Below are positions 9,966 to 18,040 of a DNA stretch of 64,000 nt, piece after piece. The stretch covers positions 182,338 to 246,337 of the forward strand of contig NZ_BCNM01000012.1 in NCBI RefSeq assembly GCF_001514495.1. Direction: 5' to 3'. The position numbers and the translations under genes are program-made. Origin of the DNA: Paenibacillus pabuli NBRC 13638. GTDB taxonomy: Bacteria > Bacillota > Bacilli > Paenibacillales > Paenibacillaceae. Numbering within the stretch: position 1 is the stretch's first letter; every line of letters starts with the position of its first letter. A model generated the notes under the pieces. That model made no database searches. It was not told where the DNA came from and saw nothing but the letters and a program-made list of their open reading frames with translations.

Positions 9966-10085
9966 ATGAGCGAAGTATTAGGTGGAGAAACAAGAGGCTA
10001 CGGATACGGAGGTTTCACTTCTGTAGGTGCCATTCTGGTTCTGTTCATCCTGTTGGTTATCATCTCCAAAGCGTTCCTGGTATAA
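9966..10085 (+). CDS. YjcZ-family sporulation peptide
   Basis: A 39-residue peptide: a short polar start, a Gly/Tyr patch (RGYGYGGFTS), then one hydrophobic helix (GAILVLFILLVIISKAFLV). This is the usual architecture of the YjcZ family of tiny sporulation-associated membrane peptides in Bacillus and Paenibacillus. SD AGAGGAGG is about 8-9 bases before the ATG. A strong terminator follows at 10109-10139, so it is probably a single-gene unit. Its role in the spore is not established; the assignment rests on length, Gly/Tyr content and the terminal helix. Confidence 0.8.
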   Translation: MSEVLGGETRGYGYGGFTSVGAILVLFILLVIISKAFLV

Positions 10086-10108
10086 TACGTCATTCTCATT
10101 AAATGAAA

Positions 10109-10139
10109 GAAGCTCTGCCATCATGGCAGAGCTTTTTTT
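10109..10139 (+). terminator. Terminator after the YjcZ-like gene
   Basis: A perfect GC-containing stem, AAGCTCTGCC paired with GGCAGAGCTT around a short loop, runs directly into seven T residues. Confidence 0.9.
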
Positions 10140-10490
10140 ATTCATATTCAGAACTGTCGTTTGCAACCCGTGATGCGGCACCAGCATAGGCAATAACCGC
10201 AGCTGTGCAAATAAATATGCCGGTCAGACCAGCAAGTATGCCACCCCAGGAGCCAAAGGTCTGACTAATAATCCATACCAGAGAGACATCTGCTCCCCAT
10301 GAAGGTAGCTTGGGGTTCCTACAGTTGCCAGGGCGGTCAGGAAATAGAGCACTCCCACGATGATGGCTGCGATGGTTACTCCCCTTAATATCTGCCTTTC
10401 GCGGGTCCGTGAATTCTTCTGACAAGTGCGATACGGCTTCCCAGCCGATAAAACACCAAAACAAAATAGATGTGTTGATGAATAAAATGG
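10138..10490 (-). pseudogene. Remnant of a YjeH-like APC amino-acid permease
   Basis: Reading the minus strand from about 10490 gives the permease segment ILFWCFIGWEAVSHLSEEF. The homology then moves to another frame (RGVTIAAIIVGVLYFLTALAT) and returns to the first (VSLVWIISQTFGSWGGILAGL). Placed end to end these match the middle and late helices of APC-superfamily transporters resembling the E. coli amino-acid exporter YjeH. At least two frameshifts and loss of the N-terminal half make it non-functional. The last frame ends at a stop next to the terminator at 10109-10139. No intact permease is nearby. Confidence 0.75.
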
Positions 10491-10651
10491 CCTGCCTTTC
10501 AGGATGAAATGATTTTGGAACGAGAACGATGTATTGTACAGGAAGAGACTCTTTGAGTCATTGGCGAATTTTGTAGAAAATTCGATGTAAGTCATGTGGT
10601 CGTTATGATAGAATAAAATCATCCCTAGAGAAAGAATGAGGTGTAATTTTG

Positions 10652-11155
10652 ATGAGTAAAGAGTTAACACAATCTTTAAATGAACAAATGAACTTTGAGT
10701 TTTATTCGGCACATGTATATCTGGCGATGGCTGCATACTGTTCCAGCAAAAGCCTGGATGGATTTGCTAATTTCTTCATCGTGCAGGCGGAGGAAGAGCG
10801 ATTCCATGGGATGAAAATATACAAATTCCTGAATGACCGTGGACAACGGGCAACTCTAGCTGCATTGCCAGAGCCGAAGAATGAATATTCCTCGATGCTG
10901 GATGTGTTCGAACACGGATATGCACATGAGCAGCAAAACACCAAGAAGTTCTACAATTTGGCAGATATTGCCCTGAATGAGCGCGAACATGCCACAATGT
11001 ATTTCCTGAAATGGTTTATTGATGAGCAAGTCGAAGAAGAAGCTTTGTTTGACAATATCATTCAGAAGCTACGCCGTATCGAGAAAGACAGCAATGCCTT
11101 CTATATGCTTGACGCCGAGTTTGGCAAGCGTTCGTTCACAGCTCCTGCGGAGTAA
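10652..11155 (+). CDS. ftnA: Ferritin
   Basis: A 167-residue four-helix ferritin of the bacterial non-haem FtnA type. It stores iron by oxidising Fe(II) and mineralising it inside a 24-subunit shell. Ferroxidase residues are visible in helix A (NEQMNFEFYSAHVYL), helix B (AEEERFHGMKIY, the ExxH pair) and helix C (EHGYAHEQQ). Length is normal for the family. The ATG at 10652 has GAGGTG about 8 bases upstream; a TTG one codon earlier is less likely. It is transcribed alone, with its own terminator at 11217-11247. I did not find a convincing Fur or PerR box. Confidence 0.95.
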   Translation: MSKELTQSLNEQMNFEFYSAHVYLAMAAYCSSKSLDGFANFFIVQAEEERFHGMKIYKFLNDRGQRATLAALPEPKNEYSSMLDVFEHGYAHEQQNTKKFYNLADIALNEREHATMYFLKWFIDEQVEEEALFDNIIQKLRRIEKDSNAFYMLDAEFGKRSFTAPAE

Positions 11156-11216
11156 TAGGCGACGAAGGGCAAGGCAGCATGATTCATCCGTAGTTGAAGT
11201 GAATGTATTTACATAT

Positions 11217-11247
11217 GAAAAGTCTGCCTTTGGCAGGCTTTTTTGTT
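11217..11247 (+). terminator. Terminator after ferritin
   Basis: Stem AAAGTCTGCC with GGCAGGCTTT around TTT, running into a T-rich tail. Confidence 0.9.
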
Positions 11248-11411
11248 TATTCCTTTACTGGAATTAACAAACATGCGTCAGAATAATTCCTGACATCTAT
11301 CTATCAGATTCCACCATTTGGGTTAATAGAATATATGTCAACATTGATCTATCCCGTCGGATGTCCTTTTTCGAACAAATCTATCAATTTCGTTTTATTT
11401 TTTTGGTTAAT

Positions 11412-11440
11412 CTGACAAAAGTGTAACTCGAACGTAGTAT
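11412..11440 (+). promoter_or_regulatory. Sigma-A-like promoter for the polysaccharide deacetylase
   Basis: CTGACA (11412-11417) and TAGTAT (11435-11440) are separated by 17 bases, in the 399-base gap between ferritin and the deacetylase gene. A 5' leader of roughly 110 bases would follow. Apart from the ferritin terminator at 11217 I see nothing else definite in this gap. Confidence 0.5.
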
Positions 11441-11554
11441 TTGGAACGAGAATGGGACGCAACCTTTTTGATAGTATTAGGATTATCGCCAAGGGCTGCA
11501 ATGAGAGAAACATAGACACCCGGGGAAATACAAGACATAAGGGAGACTTTTATT

Positions 11555-12295
11555 ATGCTACATATTCGTAAATCGTTCATCACCGCACTCGCTATTCTAT
11601 TCATCATCCCATTGCTATTGCCGCATTCGGCTTCAGCCGCATCATCCGCATCCAAAAATGCTGGAAATAAAGCGAATGCCAAGATCATATATTTGACGTT
11701 TGATGATGGGCCATCAGCCCATACGGGACAACTGCTGGATATTTTGGATCAGTATAAGGCCAAAGGGACATTCTTCATGCTCGGACCTCAGATGGAGAAG
11801 TTTCAGAAGGCCACCAAACGGATTGTTGCCGATGGACATGGATTGGGCTTGCATGGTGTAACGCATGTTCCAGGGAAATTTTACAAATCTGCGTACAGTG
11901 GACTGAAAGAAATGCAACAGGCAAATGAAAGTCTGAATAAGGTAGCTGGAGTCAAAACAAGTCTTGTTCGTACCCCGTACGGCAGTAAGCCTTATCTCAA
12001 GTCTGCATATCGCAATGTATTGCTGGGACAGGGGGGATTTCACCTGTGGGATTGGAATGTAGATTCCGAGGATTGGAAGTATAAGAAGGATCATCAGAAA
12101 GTATACAACAGCGTAATGAAACAGATTCACAATGTGCAAAAGGCTGGAACAACTCCGGTAGTACTGATGCATGACCAGGAAGCCACATTGAAGGTGCTTC
12201 CACAAGTGTTAAAGACACTGAAAGCAGAAGGATATCGGTTTGAAGTGCTGACCAAGAAAGTACAGCCAGTGAATTTTTGGAATGACAAACGTTAA
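11555..12295 (+). CDS. Secreted polysaccharide deacetylase (NodB domain)
   Basis: A 246-residue protein with a cleavable signal peptide (residues 1 to about 29, ending SASAA) and one NodB catalytic domain. The carbohydrate-esterase family 4 motifs are present in order: TFDDGPS with the catalytic and metal-binding Asp pair, HGVTH with metal-binding histidines, RTPYG, WDWNVDSEDW, and LMHD near the end. Such enzymes remove N-acetyl groups from peptidoglycan or other beta-linked amino sugars outside the cell; the substrate cannot be told from sequence. An AAGGGAGA SD precedes the ATG. A lipoprotein gene follows after 52 bases, so the two may be co-transcribed. Confidence 0.93.
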   Translation: MLHIRKSFITALAILFIIPLLLPHSASAASSASKNAGNKANAKIIYLTFDDGPSAHTGQLLDILDQYKAKGTFFMLGPQMEKFQKATKRIVADGHGLGLHGVTHVPGKFYKSAYSGLKEMQQANESLNKVAGVKTSLVRTPYGSKPYLKSAYRNVLLGQGGFHLWDWNVDSEDWKYKKDHQKVYNSVMKQIHNVQKAGTTPVVLMHDQEATLKVLPQVLKTLKAEGYRFEVLTKKVQPVNFWNDKR

Positions 12296-12347
12296 TACGA
12301 GCAAACTTGATATATATTCCAATAAAAGCTTCAAGGAGGACAACAAC

Positions 12348-13253
12348 ATGAGTAAACCAAAATTATGGATGACCATTCCTGTGACGACAGCGGTGCTGCT
12401 TGCTCTGGCGGGGTGTGGTGGAGGTCAGGATACCCAATCATCCTCGGCGGACAACACGCCTCCTGCAGTTGGTGAACAGGCACAGTCGGGCAGTGGGGGA
12501 GCCGACATCTCCAACGGAACAGAGGACAAAACAGATACAACAGAAACAACGGGTTCCGCGGGAAGCGGCACATCTTCATCGAATTCGGAAACGGGCAGTA
12601 ATAGTCAAGCCAAGCCAAGTGTGAACGATGTCATTCAGGACATCCGAAGCCAGCTGAAGATGAAAAATGCTTCCTTACCGACTTCGTTTACCCTGGCAAA
12701 AGGAAAAAACCTGACTGCATCGATTCCTTCGAATGCTTCAGATGCTTTTCGGATCGATTTCTATACTACGGATCATCCTGTTGCAGTTAATGATGATTCG
12801 TTGAAGGCATCTGGCAGCAAGGTTCCCGTTCTGGCTTCTTATGAAGTAAAGTCGTATAAAGACCCAAACAGTACAGATATTTTCCCGGAGACAGACCTGA
12901 AAGACATACCAAAGGACATGACAGTGGATCTGGGGCATGGTATCCAAGGAATGGTTGAAGGCGCAGCTGGCAGCCAGTATCTAACCTGGGAGGAAGGCCG
13001 GTGGACGCTGCAGATTCGTTCCGTTTCCGAGGACAAGATGAATAATCCTGGTATTGCGAAGAAGATGGTCGACTACCTGGAATCACATACACTGCCAGTA
13101 CCGAAGGATAAAGGCTTCGTGAATGTGGAATACCCGAGTGGTGGCAAGAGCGTCGATGTAACGATTTCCTGGCAAGATGGCAAGCAGATTCATCAGCTTC
13201 ATACCCATCAGGTGCCACTTGATGCACTGGGTATGGTTGTTTCCGTTAAATAG
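12348..13253 (+). CDS. Lipoprotein of unknown function
   Basis: A 301-residue protein starting with a lipoprotein signal and a clear lipobox, LALAGC, giving lipidated Cys at about residue 23. A low-complexity Ser/Thr/Gly/Asp linker (residues ~25-90) should hold the folded part away from the membrane. The globular part from about residue 95 (VNDVIQDIRSQL onward) includes GIQGMVEGAAGSQYLTWEEGRW, broken by turns, and a beta-rich end; I do not recognise a named domain. The ATG at 12348 is chosen for its lipobox spacing and AAGGAGGA SD; an upstream in-frame ATG at 12282 would bury the signal. It follows the deacetylase gene and ends at a strong hairpin. Confidence 0.85.
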   Translation: MSKPKLWMTIPVTTAVLLALAGCGGGQDTQSSSADNTPPAVGEQAQSGSGGADISNGTEDKTDTTETTGSAGSGTSSSNSETGSNSQAKPSVNDVIQDIRSQLKMKNASLPTSFTLAKGKNLTASIPSNASDAFRIDFYTTDHPVAVNDDSLKASGSKVPVLASYEVKSYKDPNSTDIFPETDLKDIPKDMTVDLGHGIQGMVEGAAGSQYLTWEEGRWTLQIRSVSEDKMNNPGIAKKMVDYLESHTLPVPKDKGFVNVEYPSGGKSVDVTISWQDGKQIHQLHTHQVPLDALGMVVSVK

Positions 13254-13272
13254 CGGTTTCAAAAGAAATAGA

Positions 13273-13312
13273 AAAGGGATGGCCCGGAGTGAGTGCTCCA
13301 AGCCATCCCTTT
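13273..13312. terminator. Bidirectional terminator, lipoprotein gene / desR
   Basis: An 11-bp perfect stem, AAAGGGATGGC with GCCATCCCTTT, lies between convergent genes. T-rich flanks occur on both strands, better on the minus strand, so it probably serves both. Confidence 0.75.
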
Positions 13313-13388
13313 CATGTATGAGCAAAGTACATCATCATACCATGATGTACCTTGCTTATTTGTGTTTCAGTGGGTTAAAGCGGTACTT

Positions 13389-13988
13389 TCATTTAAACCA
13401 CCCTTTTTCCTTGGAGCGGGTAATCGCTTCGATCCGGTTGCTCGCGTTTAACTTGTTAAGGATAATGGAGATGTAATTCCGCACCGTGCCGGTTGTAATA
13501 AAAAGATGTCCGGCAATTTCTTTCGTGTTTTTGCCGTCTGCCATTAGGTTTAGAACGGCATTCTCGCGTTCGGTCAGCGGATTCTCCTGAACATAAGCCT
13601 CATCTACCAGGTCAGGGGCGAAGATACGTCTTCCATTCATGACCTGACGGATGGCTTCTGCCAGTTCTTCAATCGGGCTATCCTTTAACAGATAACCGCG
13701 TACACCGCCTTTCAGGGCACGTTCGAAATAACCGGTTCGGGCAAAGGTTGTCAAAATGATGACTTTACAGTGCATGCCCTTGAGTTCTTCAGCGGCCTCC
13801 AGGCCGCTTTTGACTGGCATTTCAATGTCCATCAGACAGATGTCAGGTGAATGCTCCTTGACAAGAGCAAGCGCTTCCTGTCCATTGCTTGCACGTCCAA
13901 CCACTTCCATATCCTCTTCCAGATTGAGCAGGGATGACAAGGCCCCAAGCATCATGCGCTGGTCTTCGGCAATTACGATTCTGATCAT
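13389..13988 (-). CDS. desR: Response regulator DesR
   Basis: A 199-residue NarL/LuxR-type regulator. The receiver domain (1 to ~120) has the acidic pocket AEDQ, phospho-acceptor Asp in ICLMDIEMP and Lys in LLKDSP. The C-terminal LuxR helix-turn-helix (~135-195) contains LTEREN and TKEIAGHLFITTGTVRNYIS. Sequence and the des-desK-desR order match the Bacillus membrane-fluidity system, in which phospho-DesR activates the desaturase gene at low temperature. The start overlaps the desK stop (ATGA), with AAAGGAGG upstream, so translation is coupled. The likely target is the palindrome pair at 16402-16473. Confidence 0.93.
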   Translation of the reverse strand: MIRIVIAEDQRMMLGALSSLLNLEEDMEVVGRASNGQEALALVKEHSPDICLMDIEMPVKSGLEAAEELKGMHCKVIILTTFARTGYFERALKGGVRGYLLKDSPIEELAEAIRQVMNGRRIFAPDLVDEAYVQENPLTERENAVLNLMADGKNTKEIAGHLFITTGTVRNYISIILNKLNASNRIEAITRSKEKGWFK

Positions 13989-15121
13989 TGTTCAACCTCC
14001 TTTATCGGTTTGCGAACCAGCTTGGGAACATGGATAATAATGCCTGTACCTTCCATGTCTGCTCCGGAGCGAATGTCCAGGCATCCGTTCACAAACTCAA
14101 GTCGTTCTTTCATACCCAAAATTCCTGTACCGCGTCGTTCCAGCTTGCGGGTACGTTCTATTCCAACACCGTTATCCTGGACCGTTAATACATTATCGGC
14201 CGGTGTCTCCTCTATACGTATGGTGCATTCCGTCGCCTGACTGTGTTTGACAACATTCGTGACGGCTTCTTTCAGACACATGCCAAGCACATTTTCATTC
14301 AATTGGGAAGTATCCTGCAATTTCGGGTTTCCTTCCAGTACAAATTCAATCGAAGCAGCCTTCAGAATCTGTTCAGCGCGGAACAGTTCATCCACCAATT
14401 GGGTGCCACGCATGGTCGTTACCATTTCCCGAACTTCCTTCAGAGCTGTGCTTGCCGTCTGCCTCAGGTCGTTCAATTCAATCTCGGCCTGATCCGGATT
14501 CAGGCGGAGCAGACGCTTTGCGAGGTCTGTTTTCAGACCGATTAAAGAGAGTTTTTGTCCAAGCGTATCATGCAGGTCGCGAGCGATACGCTGTCTCTCT
14601 TCCATTTTCACCAGATCATCCAGCCGTTTGTTGGCATTCTCGAGTTGGCCTTCCAGCTGTTCACGGTTGTTTTTGTTATACGTGCTGATCGGAAGCAGAA
14701 TGGATGCCATGAGACTGATGAATACAAACGGGAACTGACTGAGCAGCAGAGTGCTCTGCTTGATGAAGCTATAATTGATGGTTAGAAAACTGGCTGCCAG
14801 ATTCACGGAATAGAGCGTGAAGAAGCCGGCTTTATTTTTAATATTCCCAATAAAAAAAGCAAGAAACAATGAGAAGTAGGCGTAATCATAGGCAATGGTC
14901 ATCGTTATCGAGATCGCGATCAGCAGTCCAATCCACATATAGACCTGCCATCCCTTTGTGATGAAAGCAAGCAGATAACATACGAAGAAGAAAAGGATGA
15001 TGAAAATGCCTGCGACCATCGGCCACAATTTGGAATATTGCGAAATATAGTAGAAGGGCAGGATGAAAAAGACGAGCCATACATAGGGATTCAAACCTGT
15101 ATTTTTATAAAAGAGCTGCAT
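13985..15121 (-). CDS. desK: Sensor histidine kinase DesK
   Basis: A membrane thermosensor kinase of ~378 residues. Four to five transmembrane segments occupy residues ~10-150 and a coiled-coil linker covers ~155-185. The HisKA_3 helix with RIARDLHDTLGQKLSLIG carries the phospho-His. An HATPase_c domain follows, with KEAVTNVVKHS, DNGVGI and GTGILGMKERL. It closely resembles B. subtilis DesK, which senses membrane thickness and controls DesR. The start is uncertain. The first canonical codon after the SD GAGGAGGAG is the ATG at 15121, about 19 bases away. The TTG at 15151 lies inside the SD, and an ATT codon sits at ideal spacing. It follows the desaturase gene on the same strand. Confidence 0.92.
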   Translation of the reverse strand: MQLFYKNTGLNPYVWLVFFILPFYYISQYSKLWPMVAGIFIILFFFVCYLLAFITKGWQVYMWIGLLIAISITMTIAYDYAYFSLFLAFFIGNIKNKAGFFTLYSVNLAASFLTINYSFIKQSTLLLSQFPFVFISLMASILLPISTYNKNNREQLEGQLENANKRLDDLVKMEERQRIARDLHDTLGQKLSLIGLKTDLAKRLLRLNPDQAEIELNDLRQTASTALKEVREMVTTMRGTQLVDELFRAEQILKAASIEFVLEGNPKLQDTSQLNENVLGMCLKEAVTNVVKHSQATECTIRIEETPADNVLTVQDNGVGIERTRKLERRGTGILGMKERLEFVNGCLDIRSGADMEGTGIIIHVPKLVRKPIKEVEQ

Positions 15122-15229
15122 CCACTTTTGAATGTAAATTCTCCTCCTCAAACTTTTGCATTGTACTCCAACTTAGCCTGACTTTAGCATAAATTTCAGC
15201 GTGAATACAAGAAAACGAATCCGACAGAG

Positions 15230-16288
15230 TTAAGGCTTCTCTGTCAGACCCGCTTGGTTGTTTACTCGAATAGGCGGTTGAACGTAAGGTTTGCGGGATA
15301 AGGTTTTGATCTCGCCAAAGCTGATAAACCGCTTGGATTCTTCGTCCCACAGACGGAAGCGCAAGGCAGCCAGACTCGAACGCAGCGTAATCGTTGTAGC
15401 CTTCTGCAAAGGAGGTGTTGCGTTATGTGCCTCTTCCAAATAATAGTTGGGAACACGCGGGCTCAAGTGATGCACATGGTGGAACCCGATATTGCCACTG
15501 ATCCATTGCAACAGCTTCGGCAGTTTGTAATACGAACTACCTTCTACGGCCGCTTTTACATAACTCCACTCATCTTCATGTTCAAAGTACGTATCTTCAA
15601 ATTGATGCTGTACGTAGAACAGCCAAATACCGAAGAAACCGGAGAAGAAAAATACGGGTGCCTGCACCAATACAAAAGCCTGCCAGCCGATTAACCAGCA
15701 CATAAAGGCATAGAGCGCAACAATCAATACTGTAGTCAGGTGAGTATTAATGCGTTCTTTACGTCTTGCACCTTTACGATTAAAACGGTAGGCGAACAAA
15801 AATACATAAATGGGTCCAATACCAAACATGACAAGCGGATTACGATAAATACGGTAGAAGAGGCGGCCCCAAGTAGAAGCTGCTTTGTATTCCTCCACTG
15901 TCATCACCCAGATATCGCCAACCCCACGTTTGTCCAGATTGCTGCTGGTTGCGTGATGAATGGAATGCTCGTTTTTCCATTGCAAGTAAGGCGTCAGGGT
16001 TAATACACCTGTAATCGTACCGAGAATGTCGTTGGCACGCTTGCTTTTGAAGAATGAGCCATGACAACAGTCATGGAAGATGATAAACGTTCGAAGTACA
16101 AATCCCGAGGCTACAATAGCAATCGGAAATGTCAACCAGTAGGACACGGACAAGCTATAGTACGCGGCGGCCCATAATAATAATAGGGGAAGTATGGAAT
16201 TTACTAATTGTTGGATACTCAGGCGAAGATTATTTTTTTCATAAGGGGTAACTTCTTTTTTTAGCGCCATCTCTTTGGTTCTGCTCAT
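15230..16288 (-). CDS. des: Membrane acyl-lipid desaturase Des
   Basis: A 352-residue integral membrane di-iron desaturase, which inserts a cis double bond in phospholipid acyl chains to restore fluidity in the cold. The three histidine boxes are present: HDCCH near residue 78, HSIHH near residue 113 and HHVHH near residue 283, separated by hydrophobic segments. Length and layout match the Bacillus Delta5 desaturase. The ATG at 16288 has GGAGGACG 8 bases upstream; the open frame extends to 16579 but that part would cover the promoter and operators. It is the first gene of the des-desK-desR unit and divergent from yitT. Confidence 0.93.
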   Translation of the reverse strand: MSRTKEMALKKEVTPYEKNNLRLSIQQLVNSILPLLLLWAAAYYSLSVSYWLTFPIAIVASGFVLRTFIIFHDCCHGSFFKSKRANDILGTITGVLTLTPYLQWKNEHSIHHATSSNLDKRGVGDIWVMTVEEYKAASTWGRLFYRIYRNPLVMFGIGPIYVFLFAYRFNRKGARRKERINTHLTTVLIVALYAFMCWLIGWQAFVLVQAPVFFFSGFFGIWLFYVQHQFEDTYFEHEDEWSYVKAAVEGSSYYKLPKLLQWISGNIGFHHVHHLSPRVPNYYLEEAHNATPPLQKATTITLRSSLAALRFRLWDEESKRFISFGEIKTLSRKPYVQPPIRVNNQAGLTEKP

Positions 16289-16382
16289 AGACGTACGTCC
16301 TCCTTCATCGTTACAGCCATATTGGTGGTAACGCGGCGTTTCCGGGAATGATCCATCGTCTCTCCGTGCTCGCCTTTGTCTC

Positions 16383-16473
16383 ATTGTAAAATAATCTGAC
16401 CATGACGGTAAGTCATAAACGTCAGTCCTGTGTAGTGACAAACATCCATGATGACACATGACATTTGTCATGT
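16383..16473 (-). promoter_or_regulatory. des promoter with two candidate DesR operators
   Basis: On the minus strand TTACCG (16411-16406) and TACAAT (16388-16383) are 17 bases apart. The -35 box sits inside a palindrome, ATGAC-5-GTCAT (16402-16416). A second, 18-bp palindrome, ACATGAC-ATTT-GTCATGT, lies upstream at 16456-16473; both share GTCAT arms. Phospho-DesR in Bacillus binds sites overlapping and upstream of the -35 of des, so these are good operator candidates (inference). Confidence 0.65.
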
Positions 16474-16673
16474 ATGTATGTTGATCCTGACTCTGAATCA
16501 GGGCCCTGACCGGAATGACGTCGGACTCCTTTGTACAATTCGAGCAACAATTTGTATTATGTATACAAATTTTGTTCATGGCATGGTAGAATCTATCATT
16601 GAGTGATCAAGTGATCATGACAACTTATGAAATTGGTTGATAGGTTGATTTTCTGATGGATTGGATGGAGTGT

Positions 16674-17516
16674 ATGATGAAGAAAAGAATAACGGATATT
16701 CTATTTATTATGGCGGGTGCATTTCTGTTTGCACTTGCAGTAAACCTGTTTGTCATCCCGAATGATCTGGCTGAAGGCGGCGTTACGGGTATTACGATTA
16801 TTTTGTATTACCTCTTTGAGTGGTCTCCAGGACTGATGAACTTGCTCCTCAATGGTATTTTGCTACTTGTGGGGTACAAGTTTCTGGACAGAACGACAAC
16901 GGTGTATACCATTATTGCGGTGGTATTCAACTCGCTGTTCCTGCACCTGACCGAGAGCTGGACGATTGCATCGGATGAGCTCTGGATTAATACTATTTTT
17001 GGCGGATTATTTGCCGGTCTGGGTATCGGCTTGATTGTTAGAGTAGGCGGCACAACAGCGGGGACAGTTATTCTGGCTCGGCTTGCCAACAAATATCTGG
17101 ATTGGAACATCAGTTATGGACTGTTATTTTTCGATCTGATCGTGGCGTTCTCATCGTTCTTCATTATAGGGCCACAAGGATTGATGTGTACGATTGTCAT
17201 GTTGTTCGTTGGCACCAAAACGATGGAATTCATTATTGAAGGACTCAATCCGAAAAAAGCAGTCACCATTATATCGACCAAACAGGATGCCATTGCACAG
17301 CAGGTCATTGAGAAAATGGATCGGGGAGTCACGGTCCTGTCCGGTCATGGCTACTATACGAAGAACCCGAAAGAAATCTTATATATTGTCATTAGCAAAC
17401 AAGAAGTCCCGATGCTGAAGAAGATTGTGCGGGCGGAGGACGAGATTGCTTTTATAACCATCCATGATGTACGTGACGTATTTGGCGAGGGGTTCATTGA
17501 ACTATCCAAATCCTAA
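16674..17516 (+). CDS. YitT-family membrane protein
   Basis: A ~280-residue protein with five or six transmembrane segments (residues ~5-180), followed by a cytosolic C-terminal domain of ~85 residues of the DUF2179 type (KKAVTIISTKQ...GYYTKNPKEILYIVI...IHDVRDVFGEGF). This is the standard YitT layout, and the glycine-rich AEGGVTGI and VRVGGTTAGT stretches are typical. The function of the family is unknown; a transport role is often proposed. The start is the ATG at 16674 or the next codon at 16677, with GGATGGAG just upstream. It is monocistronic with a terminator at 17538-17568. Confidence 0.9.
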   Translation: MMKKRITDILFIMAGAFLFALAVNLFVIPNDLAEGGVTGITIILYYLFEWSPGLMNLLLNGILLLVGYKFLDRTTTVYTIIAVVFNSLFLHLTESWTIASDELWINTIFGGLFAGLGIGLIVRVGGTTAGTVILARLANKYLDWNISYGLLFFDLIVAFSSFFIIGPQGLMCTIVMLFVGTKTMEFIIEGLNPKKAVTIISTKQDAIAQQVIEKMDRGVTVLSGHGYYTKNPKEILYIVISKQEVPMLKKIVRAEDEIAFITIHDVRDVFGEGFIELSKS

Positions 17517-17537
17517 TGAAGTGTATATAAGGAAGGG

Positions 17538-17568
17538 AGTTGCGGTGGAATGTCACCGCAACTTTTTT
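17538..17568 (+). terminator. Terminator after yitT-like gene
   Basis: Perfect 10-bp stem AGTTGCGGTG with CACCGCAACT, followed by six T residues. Confidence 0.92.
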
Positions 17569-17607
17569 GATGGATTAATCCAACCCAGGTTTAATCTAGA
17601 GTAAAAA

Positions 17608-17631
17608 GATACCCTTCTCTCCAGAGAAGGG
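17608..17631 (-). terminator. Terminator of the 53-residue minus-strand gene
   Basis: The stem CCCTTCTCT with its complement, read on the minus strand, is followed by TATCTTTTT. It lies just past the stop of the small gene at 17642-17803. Confidence 0.7.
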
Positions 17632-17641
17632 CAGAAGGCTA

Positions 17642-17803
17642 TTAATAGTGCTTTCTTTTTTTGATTACGCCATATTCAATAGTTACATGACAGTGTTTTT
17701 TGACCTTGGGAACATATTTAATTTTGGTAACACATGTTTTCGTAATTTTTTTATAATAACACTTTGTTTTTGGATCATAACATTTATGTTTCTTGCTATA
17801 CAT
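17642..17803 (-). CDS. Small Lys/Cys/Tyr-rich protein, unknown
   Basis: A 53-residue ORF on the minus strand, starting MYSKKHKCYD and ending KKRKHY. It has 16 Lys, 7 Tyr, 4 Cys (positions 8, 15, 24, 38) and 4 His, and no hydrophobic helix. KCY or TC units recur about every 7-14 residues. Support for a real gene: an AGGGAGGG SD 6 bases before the ATG, a terminator just downstream, and a strongly biased composition over the whole length. A CATACAATA element at 17831-17839 resembles the -10 of mother-cell sporulation sigma factors (SigE/SigK), but I see no good -35. Basic, Tyr/Cys-rich peptides are common in spore coats, so a coat role is a guess. I recognise no family. Confidence 0.65.
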   Translation of the reverse strand: MYSKKHKCYDPKTKCYYKKITKTCVTKIKYVPKVKKHCHVTIEYGVIKKRKHY

Positions 17804-18008
17804 ATTGAACCCTCCCTGATTGTGATAGATTATTGTATGAACAGGTCACTGTTTCGGAAGCGTATATACGTCCATAAATGTATAATAATACCTGAATTAG
17901 ACGTTTATACTCTAAGTGAATAAGTCGTTCTTAATAGGAGAGGAGTCTAAAGACAAAAAGCTGTACACGTACCAAGCACGATGATATATTGATTTTAATT
18001 CGTTAATA

Positions 18009-18022
18009 AAGTTAACTAACTT
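18009..18022 (+). promoter_or_regulatory. Palindrome before the ROK regulator gene
   Basis: AAGTTA-AC-TAACTT lies just upstream of the SD of the ROK gene. ROK repressors bind AT-rich inverted repeats and often regulate themselves, so this is a candidate autoregulatory operator (inference). Confidence 0.4.
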
Positions 18023-18040
18023 ATAAAGGAGGGCGACCAG

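Noticed and set aside
11455..11530. GGGACGCAACC in the leader of the deacetylase gene, like the core of a cyclic di-GMP riboswitch
   Set aside because: The paired upstream segment and the second conserved stem of that riboswitch class are not present.
17648..17923. A 91-codon hydrophobic plus-strand ORF
   Set aside because: It is the complement of the Lys-rich minus-strand gene, has no SD, and its hydrophobicity follows from antisense Lys codons.
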